Shown: positions 27,862 through 38,689 of the stretch, piece by piece
Layout: every line of letters begins with the position of its first letter
Position numbering within the stretch: the first letter of the stretch is position 1
Source: Acanthamoeba lenticulata
Lineage: Eukaryota > Discosea > Longamoebia > Acanthamoebidae
Direction: 5' to 3'
Assembly: GCA_002179805.1 (NCBI GenBank)
Contig: NAVB01001590.1
Coordinates: forward strand, 1-48,743
DNA: 48,743 nt
Translations under genes and position numbers: made by a program
The notes under the pieces: model-generated
Databases searched by the model: none
Seen by the model: the letters and a program-made list of their open reading frames with translations, nothing else
Told to the model about the DNA's origin: nothing

Positions 27862-30226
27862 CTACAAGTCGAGGAAGTGCTGCGCGAGCTCTCGGATGAC
27901 GACGGGTTTGGGCTGCGATGGATCGATGTCGACAAGAGCGCACAACTGCTCCATCAAGCGCACGCCGCTCTCGCCCTCGAAGCGTTGGCTCCACTTCTCG
28001 ATCCGTGCGTCCCGGCTCAACTTCTCCAAGTCCTGATCGTTGCTGCTTTGATCCGTCGACGAGAGTGACTCCACGTCCTCGTCGATTTCTTCGATCGTTG
28101 GTCGCTTGTTGTTTGTGGGCCGCGAGAACGTCGACGAAGAGGGTGGAGAAGAGGAGGAGGCGGCGGCGCCGCCCAGGACGGCCGACCACAGCTGGAGGAG
28201 GCTCGCCATGTTGATCGGGCCGCCAGCTTTCGGCAACGACTCGTCCTCGGCCTCGTCTTCGTCATTCTCCTGCATGGCTCGGGAGGACATGCTGCGCCCG
28301 TGGTACTGTTTGGCCTTCTTTCCCGTCGGTCCCACCTTTGTTATCGTCATCGCATCCGATCGGATGAATGACGGCGAAGATGGTGATGAGTTTTATATCT
28401 CCATGGGCAGCATTGGCTGGGCTGGCTCCAAAGTACCTCCTTCATGGCGTCGATAAAGTCCTGCATCTCCATGGGCCGCAGACCGTGCGCGGCCTCCTCC
28501 TCCTCCTCCGCCGCACCAGCTGCCGCCCGCCTCTCCTCCTCCGCCAGGAAATGGCGCAACGGCGCCACGGCGGCCTTCGCACACAAACAAAAACAGACAC
28601 GGACAAGCGCCAAGTGAGCCCTCGGGCGCTCGAGGGCGGGGGGGGGGAGAGAAGGGCTTCGCACAAACCTTCTTGCAGAGCTCCTGCAGGTCGCTGCCGG
28701 AGTAGCCCGACGTGAGGCGGGCGAGCGTGTCGATGCTGAAGCCGGGCGCCAGGGGCTCGTTGGCCAGCACGACGCTCAGGATCTGTGCTCGCTGCGCCTT
28801 ATTGGGCAGGTCGAACAGGAACTGCAGCGGCATCCGACGCAGGATGGCCGCGCTCAGGTTGTAGGGCCTGTTGGTCGCGCCTGTGTTGCGTGTGTGCGTG
28901 CGTCAGAAACCGGACTTTGTGCGCGCGTGTCGCCCAAGACCATCCCGGTCGGTACCGATGACGACGACGCGGGACGTGCTGTCGGTGAGAATGCCGTCCC
29001 ACAACCTGCTCGAGGCCGCGCGCTTGTCCGTCAGCGATCATCATCATCATCAATACGAGGACGACGACCAAGATGACGAATGAAATAGACGATGAAGTGG
29101 AAGCACGCGTACGTCAGGAAGACGGACTCGACCTGCATCTGGTAGGAGTGGTGGGCTCCGCCTCCCGCCCCGCTGTGGAAGAAGCAGTCCATCTATCCAG
29201 GAATGCCAAAGACATCCATCGCCACCCATATAGATAGAGTTGGTTGTTGTTGTTGTGGCAGAAGAAAGACGCGAAGGAGGCACTTGAGGGCGGAGGGGGA
29301 GGGAAGGGGGATCACCTCGTCAAAGAACACGACGCAGGGCTGCAGCTTGTGGGCCAGCGTGAAGATGGACCGCACGATTTTCTGCGTGATGTCATCATGA
29401 GGTGAGCGACATTGTGCCAAGGAGAGAGGGAGCTGGGACTGGGGGAGAGCTTCTGTATAGTACCTCGGACTCGCCATACCACTTGTTGAGGATGGTGGAC
29501 AGGTTCACGTCTGTCCGGATCAAGCAATTAATGTTTTTTTTTAAAATAATAAAAAAATAAACAGAATTTCGATAGAATAATAAAAAGGGACAAGGAAGGA
29601 GAAGCGCGTACTGATGAAGGCGAGCTTGCCCTCTTTGGCGATGGCCTTGGCCATCATGGTCTTGCCGGTGCCCGGAGGGCCATAGAGGAGGATGCCCTTG
29701 GGCGGCTGGAGCAGCTTGCTTTGGCGGCCCTCGAACAGCTCCGGTCGGTTGAGCGGCAGCAGCAACACCTCACGCAGCGATTCTGGACCCGAGTGTGAGC
29801 GCCGCTTGGTGTGGGAGTGACCCCATGAGGTGGGATGGGCTGGCAAGCGTACTCTTCACGTCTGCGAGGGCGCCGATGGAGTTGAAGTCAACGTCAATAT
29901 CGGCCGGGCTGATAACGTCCTTGATCAGCTCAGCTTCGTGCTCGGTCAAGGTAAGCTCCTTCAGCTCGCGTCCTCTCTCCTTCTGTTAAGGGATGACCAC
30001 AGGCCATTCAGCTTCACCAAAGCCAAAGTGTGGGGTGCAAGGATGCGGAGACACAGACCTCGATCGAGTAGAGCTTCTGTAGTGCGGCCTTAATGTCCAA
30101 ATCGGAAGTGTTGCTTCTTGCGAGTATCCTGCGTAGGACGAACGCCATCGCGGCGCTTGCCACGCCCGTTGCAAGCACGCTAAAAAGCAACTTGGTTGCC
30201 ATCATCTGCAGATCCTGTTGCTTCAT
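27862..30226 (-). CDS. Msp1/ATAD1-type membrane AAA ATPase with C-terminal extension
   Basis: Extracts mislocalised tail-anchored proteins from the mitochondrial outer membrane and peroxisomes. Ten exons, all joined in frame: 30226-30059, 29982-29853, 29782-29612, 29510-29464, 29381-29316, 29192-29113, 29005-28956, 28880-28669, 28574-28437 and 28335-27862; 511 residues. An N-terminal TM helix ([19 protein letters not shown]) is followed by [15 protein letters not shown], Walker A GPPGTGKT, pore-loop region [12 protein letters not shown], Walker [28 protein letters not shown] and sensor/arginine-finger region [14 protein letters not shown]. The linker after Walker B ([20 protein letters not shown]) departs from the usual IDSFL.SR sequence. 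About 158 extra C-terminal residues, acidic and Ser-rich, ending in an amphipathic [13 protein letters not shown], are absent from the roughly 360-residue yeast and human proteins. Confidence 0.93.
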
Positions 30227-30377
30227 CTTGGGCGAAAGATTGGCGATTGATGAACCGGACTCCAACAACTGTTGGGTTCGCTCCGCAGCTACTTCGAATT
30301 TCTGAGTTTGTTTTTTCTTTTTAATATTTTTTATTCATTTTATTTTTATGGTAAGCGACCTGTCTAGAGCGTCGCAG

Positions 30378-33161
30378 CTACCTTCGTCGTCGAGCGCGAG
30401 CAAGTTGGGATGCAACGATGTAAACAAATATGAGCAAGCTCGCCATCAGTCCTGTCGCATAGACCGGGCCAGCCATCACGAGCCAGCCCTCTTGCTCGTT
30501 CCAGTTCTTGTCTTTTGAGGCCAAAGTGAGCAAAAGTGATTCCACACCTTCATCGTGGGCACCTTTGGTTGTGCCGTACCTTCGTAGAAATGTGAGTGGG
30601 TGTGTTGAGTCGTGCTTGCTCGCAGCAGCACTTCGCCTAAGAAGGCGTAGTAGTTGAGCCACACCCGCACTCTCACCTGTACACGGACTTAGCAATCGCG
30701 CACTTCAACTTTCAAGGCAAGGAGAAGAAGAAGAAGACGTACAAGCTCGCCCTTGCCTCGCCACCGCGGCACACCGTGCTCGGCATGAACGATAAACGTC
30801 TCAGGCAGCACGTAAAAGGAGTATCCCATCGCGTTCAGCTCTGCGCTGTGCGCCACCTGCACATGGACCCTGTGAGTTCGTCCGTGTCTGAAACACCGGG
30901 ATGATGCCTTACTGACAAGAGTCCACCGTACCTTGTCGAAGCCGTATCCTACAAACCGTTCATCCCACCTTGGAAAAAGAAGGGAAGAAGCCGGTAACCG
31001 TTTGTCTCTCCAGCACATAGGGAAGGAAGAGGAGGATGTCGTACAGTGGCATATCTTTTCGGACGACGTAGTACGGCTCATAGTCCCGTTTGTAGGGGAC
31101 TTGGTAGATGTCGTTGGTTCTGTACCACCGTTCGTAGTCCGTGGGTCCGTGGGCAGGGAACCACTTGTCCTTGTGCACTTGTCGGGCCCGGTTCTGCCCC
31201 ACCAGGCGCAGGAGCTGGTCTTTGGAATCGGGCACCTCCCGCAAGTTGAAGTTGTCCACCTCGAAAGACGCCACCACAAACACCGCCTGCGGCTCGTGCA
31301 TCTGGTTCCACGCCTTGCTGCAAGCCGAGAGATGAGACTCTGCGTTGGGTCGACGCAAAGGATACTCTGGATTGACGTACAGGATGTTCTTGCGAGCGTC
31401 GCGGTTGGGGATGAAGTCGATGTCCAGCACCATCACGTGGCCCGTACGAGACTTGGTCACGGCCTCATTGCGTAGCGTGTTGACCGGGTACAGCCCTAGC
31501 GTTTTGAGCGCATAGAAATGCTAAAGGATGTGGTGTTGTGAGCCACCTTGTCCTGCGCTGTTGCAACAACAGGATTTTTCTTTTACCTCGTCCCCGTACA
31601 CCAGATGGAAGTCCACGTTCTGGCGCACCACCGCGGATCGATTGCGAAGGCGGTAGATCTGCTCCAGCTCCACTTCCGGATCCAACAGAAGGACGACCGC
31701 GGAGATCGGGCCTGCCCAGAGAGACCACACATAAGATAAGGCTGTTCGTTTGCGGGCCCTTTCTCCAGCAAGGGCTCGTTGTTAACAAGACAAACATACC
31801 TCCCCAACTCTCAGCCATGCTTTCCAGGATGGACAAGCGGTCGATTGTCATCTGCGACGCGATCGAGATGTCGTCGTACTCCTGGCGAACACTGGCGTCA
31901 GCCTTTATGGGGAGTAAAAAGGAAGGACTGGGCGTTAGGGCGTACGAAGGGAGCCGTGGCAAGGATGCTTTCGCGATGCGGACAGCACCCAAGCGGAGTC
32001 GATGCTACGAAGGCCACTTGTTCGCACTGCGACTCCTTGCTCTCGTCAAAGTCGGAGGCGAGAGTGACGTCATCAAACCACACGCTTCCCGTGTGCTCCG
32101 AGAAGAGCACAGAGACGGAGGCGCTCCACAAGGGCTTCTCCAGGCTCATGATTTTGCACTTGCGCTGCCAGTCGTGCGTTCCCGTCGCAAAGTTCAGACT
32201 GATCCCTGCAGCACAAATGAGCCGAAGAAGGGCCTGGCGTTGAGACTACGTTCGTACCATACGCGTAAGTGCCGTCTTGAAACTTAAGGTCCAGGAGCAC
32301 AGAGTATCCATCGTCAGGCTCGCCGCTGATATCGCTCGCCTTGCTCCAGCCCGACAGCAGCAGCTTGGTCGAGTCGGTTTGGTTCAGGAACACCTTTTGT
32401 TTTGACAGCGAATCAGTATGGAGAGCCCAGAACACAAGAAATGAGAGACATGTTCACACGAACCCACTGGCTGGCTGCTCGCTTGTTTGGTGCGTCGTTG
32501 CTGTGCGTGTACCAGACGCGGCCACGAGCGAGGGTTTGCAACGAGTAGGGCATCATGAGCGGCTCCCAGTAGGCTGCAAACTGCTCACTGCCATAGTCCA
32601 CCTGTGGAGTAAGCGGTCCGCCGAGCTCTTCGAAGGAAGGGTTGGCCAGCAGGTTGTGGCCCTCTCCCATGGTTCGGATGTAGCGCCAGCACGACGACTT
32701 TATCGAGTCCTTGTGCCCGATGATGAGGACGGTGAGGTTGTAGCTCGTCGCCGGCGTGAGATCTCTCAGCTCGACCTGCCGCTTGAGGCCGCTGTACACC
32801 TGTTGCGGCGCGTTAGCATCGGACCTGTGGCGAGGATGAGGTTTGCTCGTGCCTTGGTCGGTTGGTCAGAAGAGTACGTCTCAGCGATGTAGAGCTCATA
32901 CCGCCGCACCAGGTAGGCGTTGGTGGATGGAGGCAACCAGAGTACTCGCATGCGGCGGCTGCCGATGTCCGCAAAGACGGGGCAGGAGTCAGTTGCGGCG
33001 AAGGAGCACAGGTGGTCTGGCGGCCGTTGTGTCAAACCAAGCAAGCACACAGCCGCCACCACCAGACAGGCCACGAGTGCCGCTGCCGCTCGGAGTCGTT
33101 CGCCCTGACCTCTCCAGCCCACTCGAAGTCGAATAAGGGTGTTGCGCCAAGCGAAAGGCAT
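30378..33161 (-). CDS. Type II membrane glycosyltransferase, GT49 (LARGE-like) family
   Basis: Probable Golgi enzyme that extends glycans with GlcA- or Xyl-type sugars, as LARGE and B4GAT1 do. The N-terminus has a signal anchor (LRAAAALVACLVVAAVCLLG), then a fibronectin-III-like region (SRRMRVLWLPPSTNAYLVRR ... DLTPATSYNLTVLIIG) and a carbohydrate-binding jelly-roll-like region (NLLANPSFEE ... VWFDDVTLASD). The GT49 domain has ALKTLGLYPVNTLRNEAV, the metal-binding DxD-like VLDIDFIPNRDA, ILLFLPYVLERQTVTGFFPS, WDERFVGYGFDKV and YSFYVLPETFIVHAEHGVPR. The last exons are uncertain: the segment near 30600-30660 reads VRVWLNYYAFLGEVLLR in one frame, and the final part, with the hydrophobic YATGLMASLLIFVYIVASQL, is in another; an intron or frameshift must join them. 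Confidence 0.85.
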
Positions 33162-33453
33162 GCCGCCGGGTGTGTGGAGCAAGGCACTTGCAAGAGTGGA
33201 ATAAATTTCGAACGAGTTAGCACAAGTGCCACTCCATGGTTTCAGCTCAGAACCAGAGCTGCCTGCGCCACTCGAGTGGTTTCAACTCTTTTTTGAGCTT
33301 CGGATAAGGAAAGCGCATTTTCCTTTCGGGGGTTATCCATTTCTGGAATGTGAGATCACCACACAGCAGCTCACTGGGCACCCAACCACCCACAAGAAGT
33401 CCCGATTATTACAGAAACGATAAAGGAGGTTGCGTGCATTTCACTTGGGCCGG

Positions 33454-35944
33454 CTACAAGGAATCGTGCAGGGACTGCGCGGTGCCCGCGGTGGGACTGG
33501 CGCGTCGCTCTCCTGCTGCTGCTGCTCGCCCTGCATGTGCCGCCTCGTTCGTGTAGTCGGTCGACGACGGGGAAAGAGCCGAAGAAGAGCGGGCAGAGGC
33601 GGTCAAGGGCGTGGTGCTGCTGGGCAGCAGCGGAGACTGGATGTCTTCCCACTCGCCGCCGCGTGCGCCAAACGTCCTGCGCTCGCCCCGTGCGTCAGCG
33701 AGTAGATACCTCGTCGTGTCGAAAGGCAGTGGAGGAGAGGGAAGCGAGAGCGTACGGCCAGGAGAGGTCAAAGAAGACACCGCCCCCGTTGACAAGGTGC
33801 AGACCGTCACGCTCGGGGTAAAGCCACAGGAGACACAAGACGATGACGATGAAGTTGACCGTGTAGGACAGCGCCAGAACCGCCTTGAGGCGATAGTACA
33901 CCGGGAAGGCCTCGCTGCACACATTCCACAAACATACACACATGACGATCAGCCCTCCACATGTGCGGAGCGCGGCCGCGCGGCAGGCGATACCTCAACG
34001 AGGCCATGAGCGGCACGCTGAGGAACCAGAAGGTGCCGAGGATGGCCAGCCCGATGAAGAACTGTCTCTTGGCCGCGCTTTTGGAAGCTTCCTCCCGCGT
34101 GGGCTCCCGCGTGACATCGTCAAGGATCGGCTCCCGCTCTGCCGTAGCGCGAGACCCTGACGCTTGGCTGGTGGGCGGGTTACGCGTCTCTTCTCGAGAA
34201 GCACGTTCTTCTTCTTCTTCTTCTCCTTCACCTCTCTCGTCGTCTTCACGGGCGGTTTCCACTTCCCCGCTCGCACCTTCTCGCCTACGGCGGGCAGGCC
34301 GGCGAAGGAGTCGCTCTTCGTCATCCTGCTGTTGAGTCACAGACTCCTCGGCCTCGTCGTCCACGCGCTCGCGCTGCGCACGAGTACGTCCGTCCAGGCC
34401 GGTCACCGACGCCAAGTCCTCTTTGCTCAGCAGGAGCATGCCGACCCCAAAGGTGAAGAGCACCCAGACGGCTGAGCGCAGCACCAGCTCGAGCACACCG
34501 GGCGCGGACTCGAACATGGGCTGTTGCGAAAACGCTGTGAGAAACGGGACTGTCGCCCAAAGGGGGGGCGTTGGGAAGCGTACGTTGGGCGACTCGGGGT
34601 CGTAGTCAAAGTCGGTCCACAAGAAGAGGGCGACATAGAGGCAGTAGAAAATGGTCAGAATGACGAGCAAGTTGGCGCTCAACCCGGCGAGCTTACGCGA
34701 GGTCAGACCCCAGCCCCGGGCCAGCAGCATCAAGGCCCCCATCAACCCCAGCTCCACGGCGAGGCCCAGCACTGCGGGCCACAGCGATCGTTGTGTGGAG
34801 AAGGCATCATAAGCCAGTGGCCAGCTTGGCTGGGGGCGGGGGAAGGGGGGACGTGCCCTGGCCCAACCCGGCGAGGCTCGACATGCCAATGCCGTCGTTG
34901 GAGAAGAGGCCGTAGTGCACCAGATAGCAGAACATGGAAAAGCCCTCGAGCAGCGCGATGAAGGCAAACACCTTGAACAGCTGTTTAGCATCGCCAACCG
35001 GTTAATAAAGAACGGCCAACGCGGCGAGGTGTATCGCGCACGCACGCGAGGGGTGGACTGCCGAGTGTAGATGTAGGCAAAGTTGCACAAGTTGATGACG
35101 GTGTAGAGCGTGAAGAAGACGATGAACATAACCAGGAGCCCTAGCATTGAACAGAAAGAAGAATATTACTCCACGATGCGGCCCACTGCAAGCGGCTGGC
35201 CGATCGAAGCACATACCTTGTTGATCAACGGAGAACTGCTGATCCCACCACGAGCCGTCGTTGAGGAATTGCATCTCAAAGTCAAACTTCATCGGGCCCG
35301 GAGCACAGCGCGAGAACGCCGCATACCTGAGAAGGACAAACAGGCCGCGGTCAATCAGCTACGATGAACGGCCACAACACGTTAGACAAGGGGCTACCAG
35401 TAGCGCGGGCGCGAACGGGCGGCGATGTTGAACGTGAGGTTGGTGCCCTCCCGCAAGGCAGCTTGGCCGGACGCTTGACCGTCCACCTGCAGCAGCGAAG
35501 CCAGCCACAGACGTTCAGTCCAGTCAGCCCCCCCCCCCAAGCCGAGGTGGCAAAGTTTGAATGTGCACCGTGTCGCGTATTTGCCGGCAAGTGAGGCCAT
35601 GACGCTGCGCCTGGTGCCAGAGGTCATCGTCGAAGAAGAGTAGCCGCAGGTCGGTGTCGTTCTTTACATGCCACGTGCGTATGTTCAACGCGCCCAGCCC
35701 TGGTGCCGCACCACCACCCATTCAGGTGGCACCAGCGTGGGGTCCACGAGGGAGAAGAGAGTACCAGAGGTGGAGTAGCAAAACTTGGAGACGAAGAAGA
35801 GGCTGTGTGGCGTGCTTTCGTCCATCTCCGCCAGTATTACGTCCGCCTTCACAATGTGCAGGTGCAGCATCAAAACGCAAAAGAGGAGCACAGCCACAAA
35901 AAAGAGGCTGGTAGGGAGCCCCTGACTTCGCGTGGGGTTGGCCA
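33454..35944 (-). CDS. GOST-type seven-helix receptor (GPR180/TMEM145-like)
   Basis: The signal peptide (LFFVAVLLFCVLMLHLHIVKA) precedes a lumenal or extracellular domain with FFVSKFCYSTSGT, HVKNDTDLRLLFFDDDLW, RPRYWYAAFSRCAPGPMKFD and FLNDGSWWDQQFSVDQQG, the conserved region of the GPR180/TMEM145 (PF10192) family. Seven hydrophobic segments follow, from LGLLVMFIVFFTLYTVINL to LALSYTVNFIVIVLCLLWLY. Between TM5 and TM6 is a long loop of roughly 130 charged residues (RAQRERVDDEAEESVTQQQD, RRPARRRREGASGEV), which is not in the sister gene at 38690. The C-terminal exon begins in the family motif DGLHLVNGGGVFF and ends in Ser/Thr-rich sequence. Related GOST proteins act in Golgi trafficking or signalling; the ligand is unknown. 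Confidence 0.85.
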
Positions 35945-36067
35945 TCTTTTGGCGTATGTGCGACTTGAACTTATCGCCAACGTTTTCTCTTTTAGCCGTA
36001 AAAGACTGTTTTTTCTTTTCTTTTCGAAAAGAAAAGAAAAAGAACCCAAGATCGCGATTGAGCAAGA

Positions 36068-38520
36068 ATGCGATCGTCATTCGCGCGGCTGGGTACAACG
36101 CGGCAGCTTCGCCTTTTCCCTCATGATCGGATAAACGCCATCCCTTCACATCGGACAGCCTCGTTCCGTCAATCTTCACATTTTCCGCTTCAATCTCCTG
36201 CGGCAACTTCATTGCGTGGTCAGCTTGTGTTTGCCTTCACGCGTGCTCTTTCCAGCAGCACAAGCGCGCCGAGTCGAAGAGACTATTACGCACCTGTTGA
36301 CATCGATGCTGAAGCAGAACGCCTGCATTCTCTGCCGCCCACCCGGGTGGCTGGGCTCGCGGTGGCGGCAGGCGGCAGCGGCCGCAGCGATGTCCTCCAC
36401 CGCATCTTGGCCACGCTCGACAGGACTGACTCCAACCGCGGTCTCTTGATCGCCCTCCTTGCTCAGTTCGTCCGGCTCAAGGACATCGACGCCGTCCAGA
36501 CCCTGGTAAAGCGCCTCGCCGTGATCGACCGGCGTAACGAAGCCGAGCTCAACAAGATGGCCGAAACGAACATCCACAACCTGACCAACGAACCACATGA
36601 TGGCGAGCACGATCACTATGGCGAGGAGGCCACTGGCGAGACCCGGCTGCTGCTCGACCGACCATTCGCCTACTACGGCGCCTACAAGATGCTCGTCGCC
36701 GAGCACGCCCGCAAGCGCGACGCCTTGGCGCTCATGCAAACACTCGAACTTCTCCATCGCTCCAACGGTAATGATCTGCCGCCTGACGTTGTTGTTGTTG
36801 TTGTTGACGACGACAATGACGATGACACTAACGATGTGTGATGTGTTACAGCGACGGTGATCAGTGCGACCATGCGCCAGAGCGTGAAGGAGATGATCAA
36901 CGACGTGGGCCTCCTCCCGTTCCTCGCGCTCATCAAGCCTGAGAAGTTCGGGTCCGAGTCCGGCCCCGCGACGGTCGCCATCCGCAACCCGCACCCAAGC
37001 ACGCTCGGCATGCTCGTGCGCTGCGCGGTCGTGCTGCCAACCGACCGGCTGCGCGCCATCCGAAAGGACGCCCTGCGCCTGGGCCATTTCACGAGCATGG
37101 CCATGAAGAGCTCCTCGATCAACAAGAACGACAACATCACCACCTACCGCACCCTCCTTATGTTCTACCGCAAACTGGGCGGTACGTCGTCTGCGCGCTT
37201 GTCCTCTTCCTCCCGTTCCGATGCGCTCTTCGCGAGGCTCACACGCCAGCGGCGTGCAGTCAAGGTCGCGATCGAGGAGCTCCTGGTCTCCTTCTCCGAG
37301 CACAAGGTCGTGGTGACGCCGGCCATGCTGGCGGCCTCTCTCCCCGGCCTCCGCTTCGAGCAGCTCGACCGGTATGCGCGCTTCACCGGGCAGCCCATGC
37401 GCCCTTGACTCACCCGTCTTCTCCGCGCAATGTTTCTGATCAGCGTCCTGGACGCACTGCGCACCAAGGGGAACCCGTTCAAGCCGTCGGTCTTCCTCTA
37501 TACGCGGATCGCCAAGAACATGAACTATAACGAGACCGTCGCCGGCTTCCGTGCCTTTGTCATCAACAACTTCCTCGCCGACCACCCGGGTACGCTACCC
37601 CTCGGCTCGGCCAGACGACATTTTCTTTCGATTTAAAGTTTCTGTTTGTTGATTAAATGAATGCATACACCACGACAGACCAGAGCATCGGGCCCTACTT
37701 CATGAACCGGGCGCTGTTGGTCTTTGCCAGGGCCCTGCAAGTCAGCCGAGCCGCGTCCCTGTTCAACTTGATGCAGCCTCGCTCGACCAAGCTGCCCGAG
37801 TCCGACATTAACGTACGTTGGCTGCTCTGCAGAGGCACTTGACGACATACGACGACCTCACCCTCTCGTCGTCACCTCCTCCTCAGATTTTTGACCAGGA
37901 GCGGCCCATGTGCGAGGCCGACGAAGAGACGTACACCATCTTCATGACCATGATGGAGAGGCTCGTGGTCCAGTCGGAGCAGTGCGAAGCCCCTTTGCCC
38001 TCGCCACGAGTGTGTGCGCCTCTCGCTTGAGCTCACCTTTGGCCAAACCCATTGTCGCGTGACGCGCAGGGCCATTTCGCCACACGTCAAGCCGGACCCC
38101 TGTTGGGAGAAACCGTTGGAGGAGAAGGTCGGCCTCGCCAGGCAGGTCTACGACATCGCGCGTAAGCGGTTGTTGACTGTGCCGGAGAAGGTCTACCTCT
38201 CCATGATCCAGATCTACGTCGCCGCAAAGCAGGTCGGCCTCGCCGACGTCATCTTTTACCAAATGCGACAGGTTGGCTTCGTGCCGCCGAACGAAGTCTA
38301 CGAGCAGCTCATCAAGGTAAACACAGCCACAACCACGCTCTCCTATGAGGTGTTGCCAATGATGGTGATGGTGTGGAAGCTCACGCGCCAACAACGTGCT
38401 CGACATCAGGAGTTCAACGCGGTCGGCAACAAAACGGCCGCGAATAACCTGCAGCACGAGTTGCAGCGCATCGAGCGCGTAAGGAACTCAGAGGCCGACA
38501 GTCTGGATGAGGACGAGTAG
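36068..38520 (+). CDS. PPR-like helical repeat protein, probably mitochondrial
   Basis: The first 60 residues are rich in Arg, Ser, Phe and Ala with few acidic residues (MRSSFARLGTTRQLRLFPHD), like a mitochondrial presequence. The rest is helical: SDVLHRILATLDRTDSNRGL, then several repeat-like pairs; the clearest PPR-type unit is KVYLSMIQIYVAAKQVGLAD with VIFYQMRQVGFVPPNEVYEQ, and MNRALLVFARALQVSRAASL is another. Eight or so exons, with introns near 36766-36851, 37181-37259, 37368-37430 and onward; one boundary near 38010 uses GTGTGC. It ends RVRNSEADSLDEDE. PPR proteins bind organellar RNA. The repeats are degenerate, so specificity cannot be read. A GTT/GAC trinucleotide run occupies the first intron (about 36788-36836). 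Confidence 0.7.
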
Positions 38521-38689
38521 GCGAGTCAAGAAGGACATTCCTTTTCACAGGAGACTCCAAAAGTGGGCGATCGCGGCGCAGGCCATTGGCGGTTGGTGTT
38601 GTTGCCGATTGGTGAAATACGCTCCGTAATTGTTGAACCTGTTTGTCATTTTCCAGCTTCGTCTGTTTCCGTCGCGGAAGGTTGCAAAG

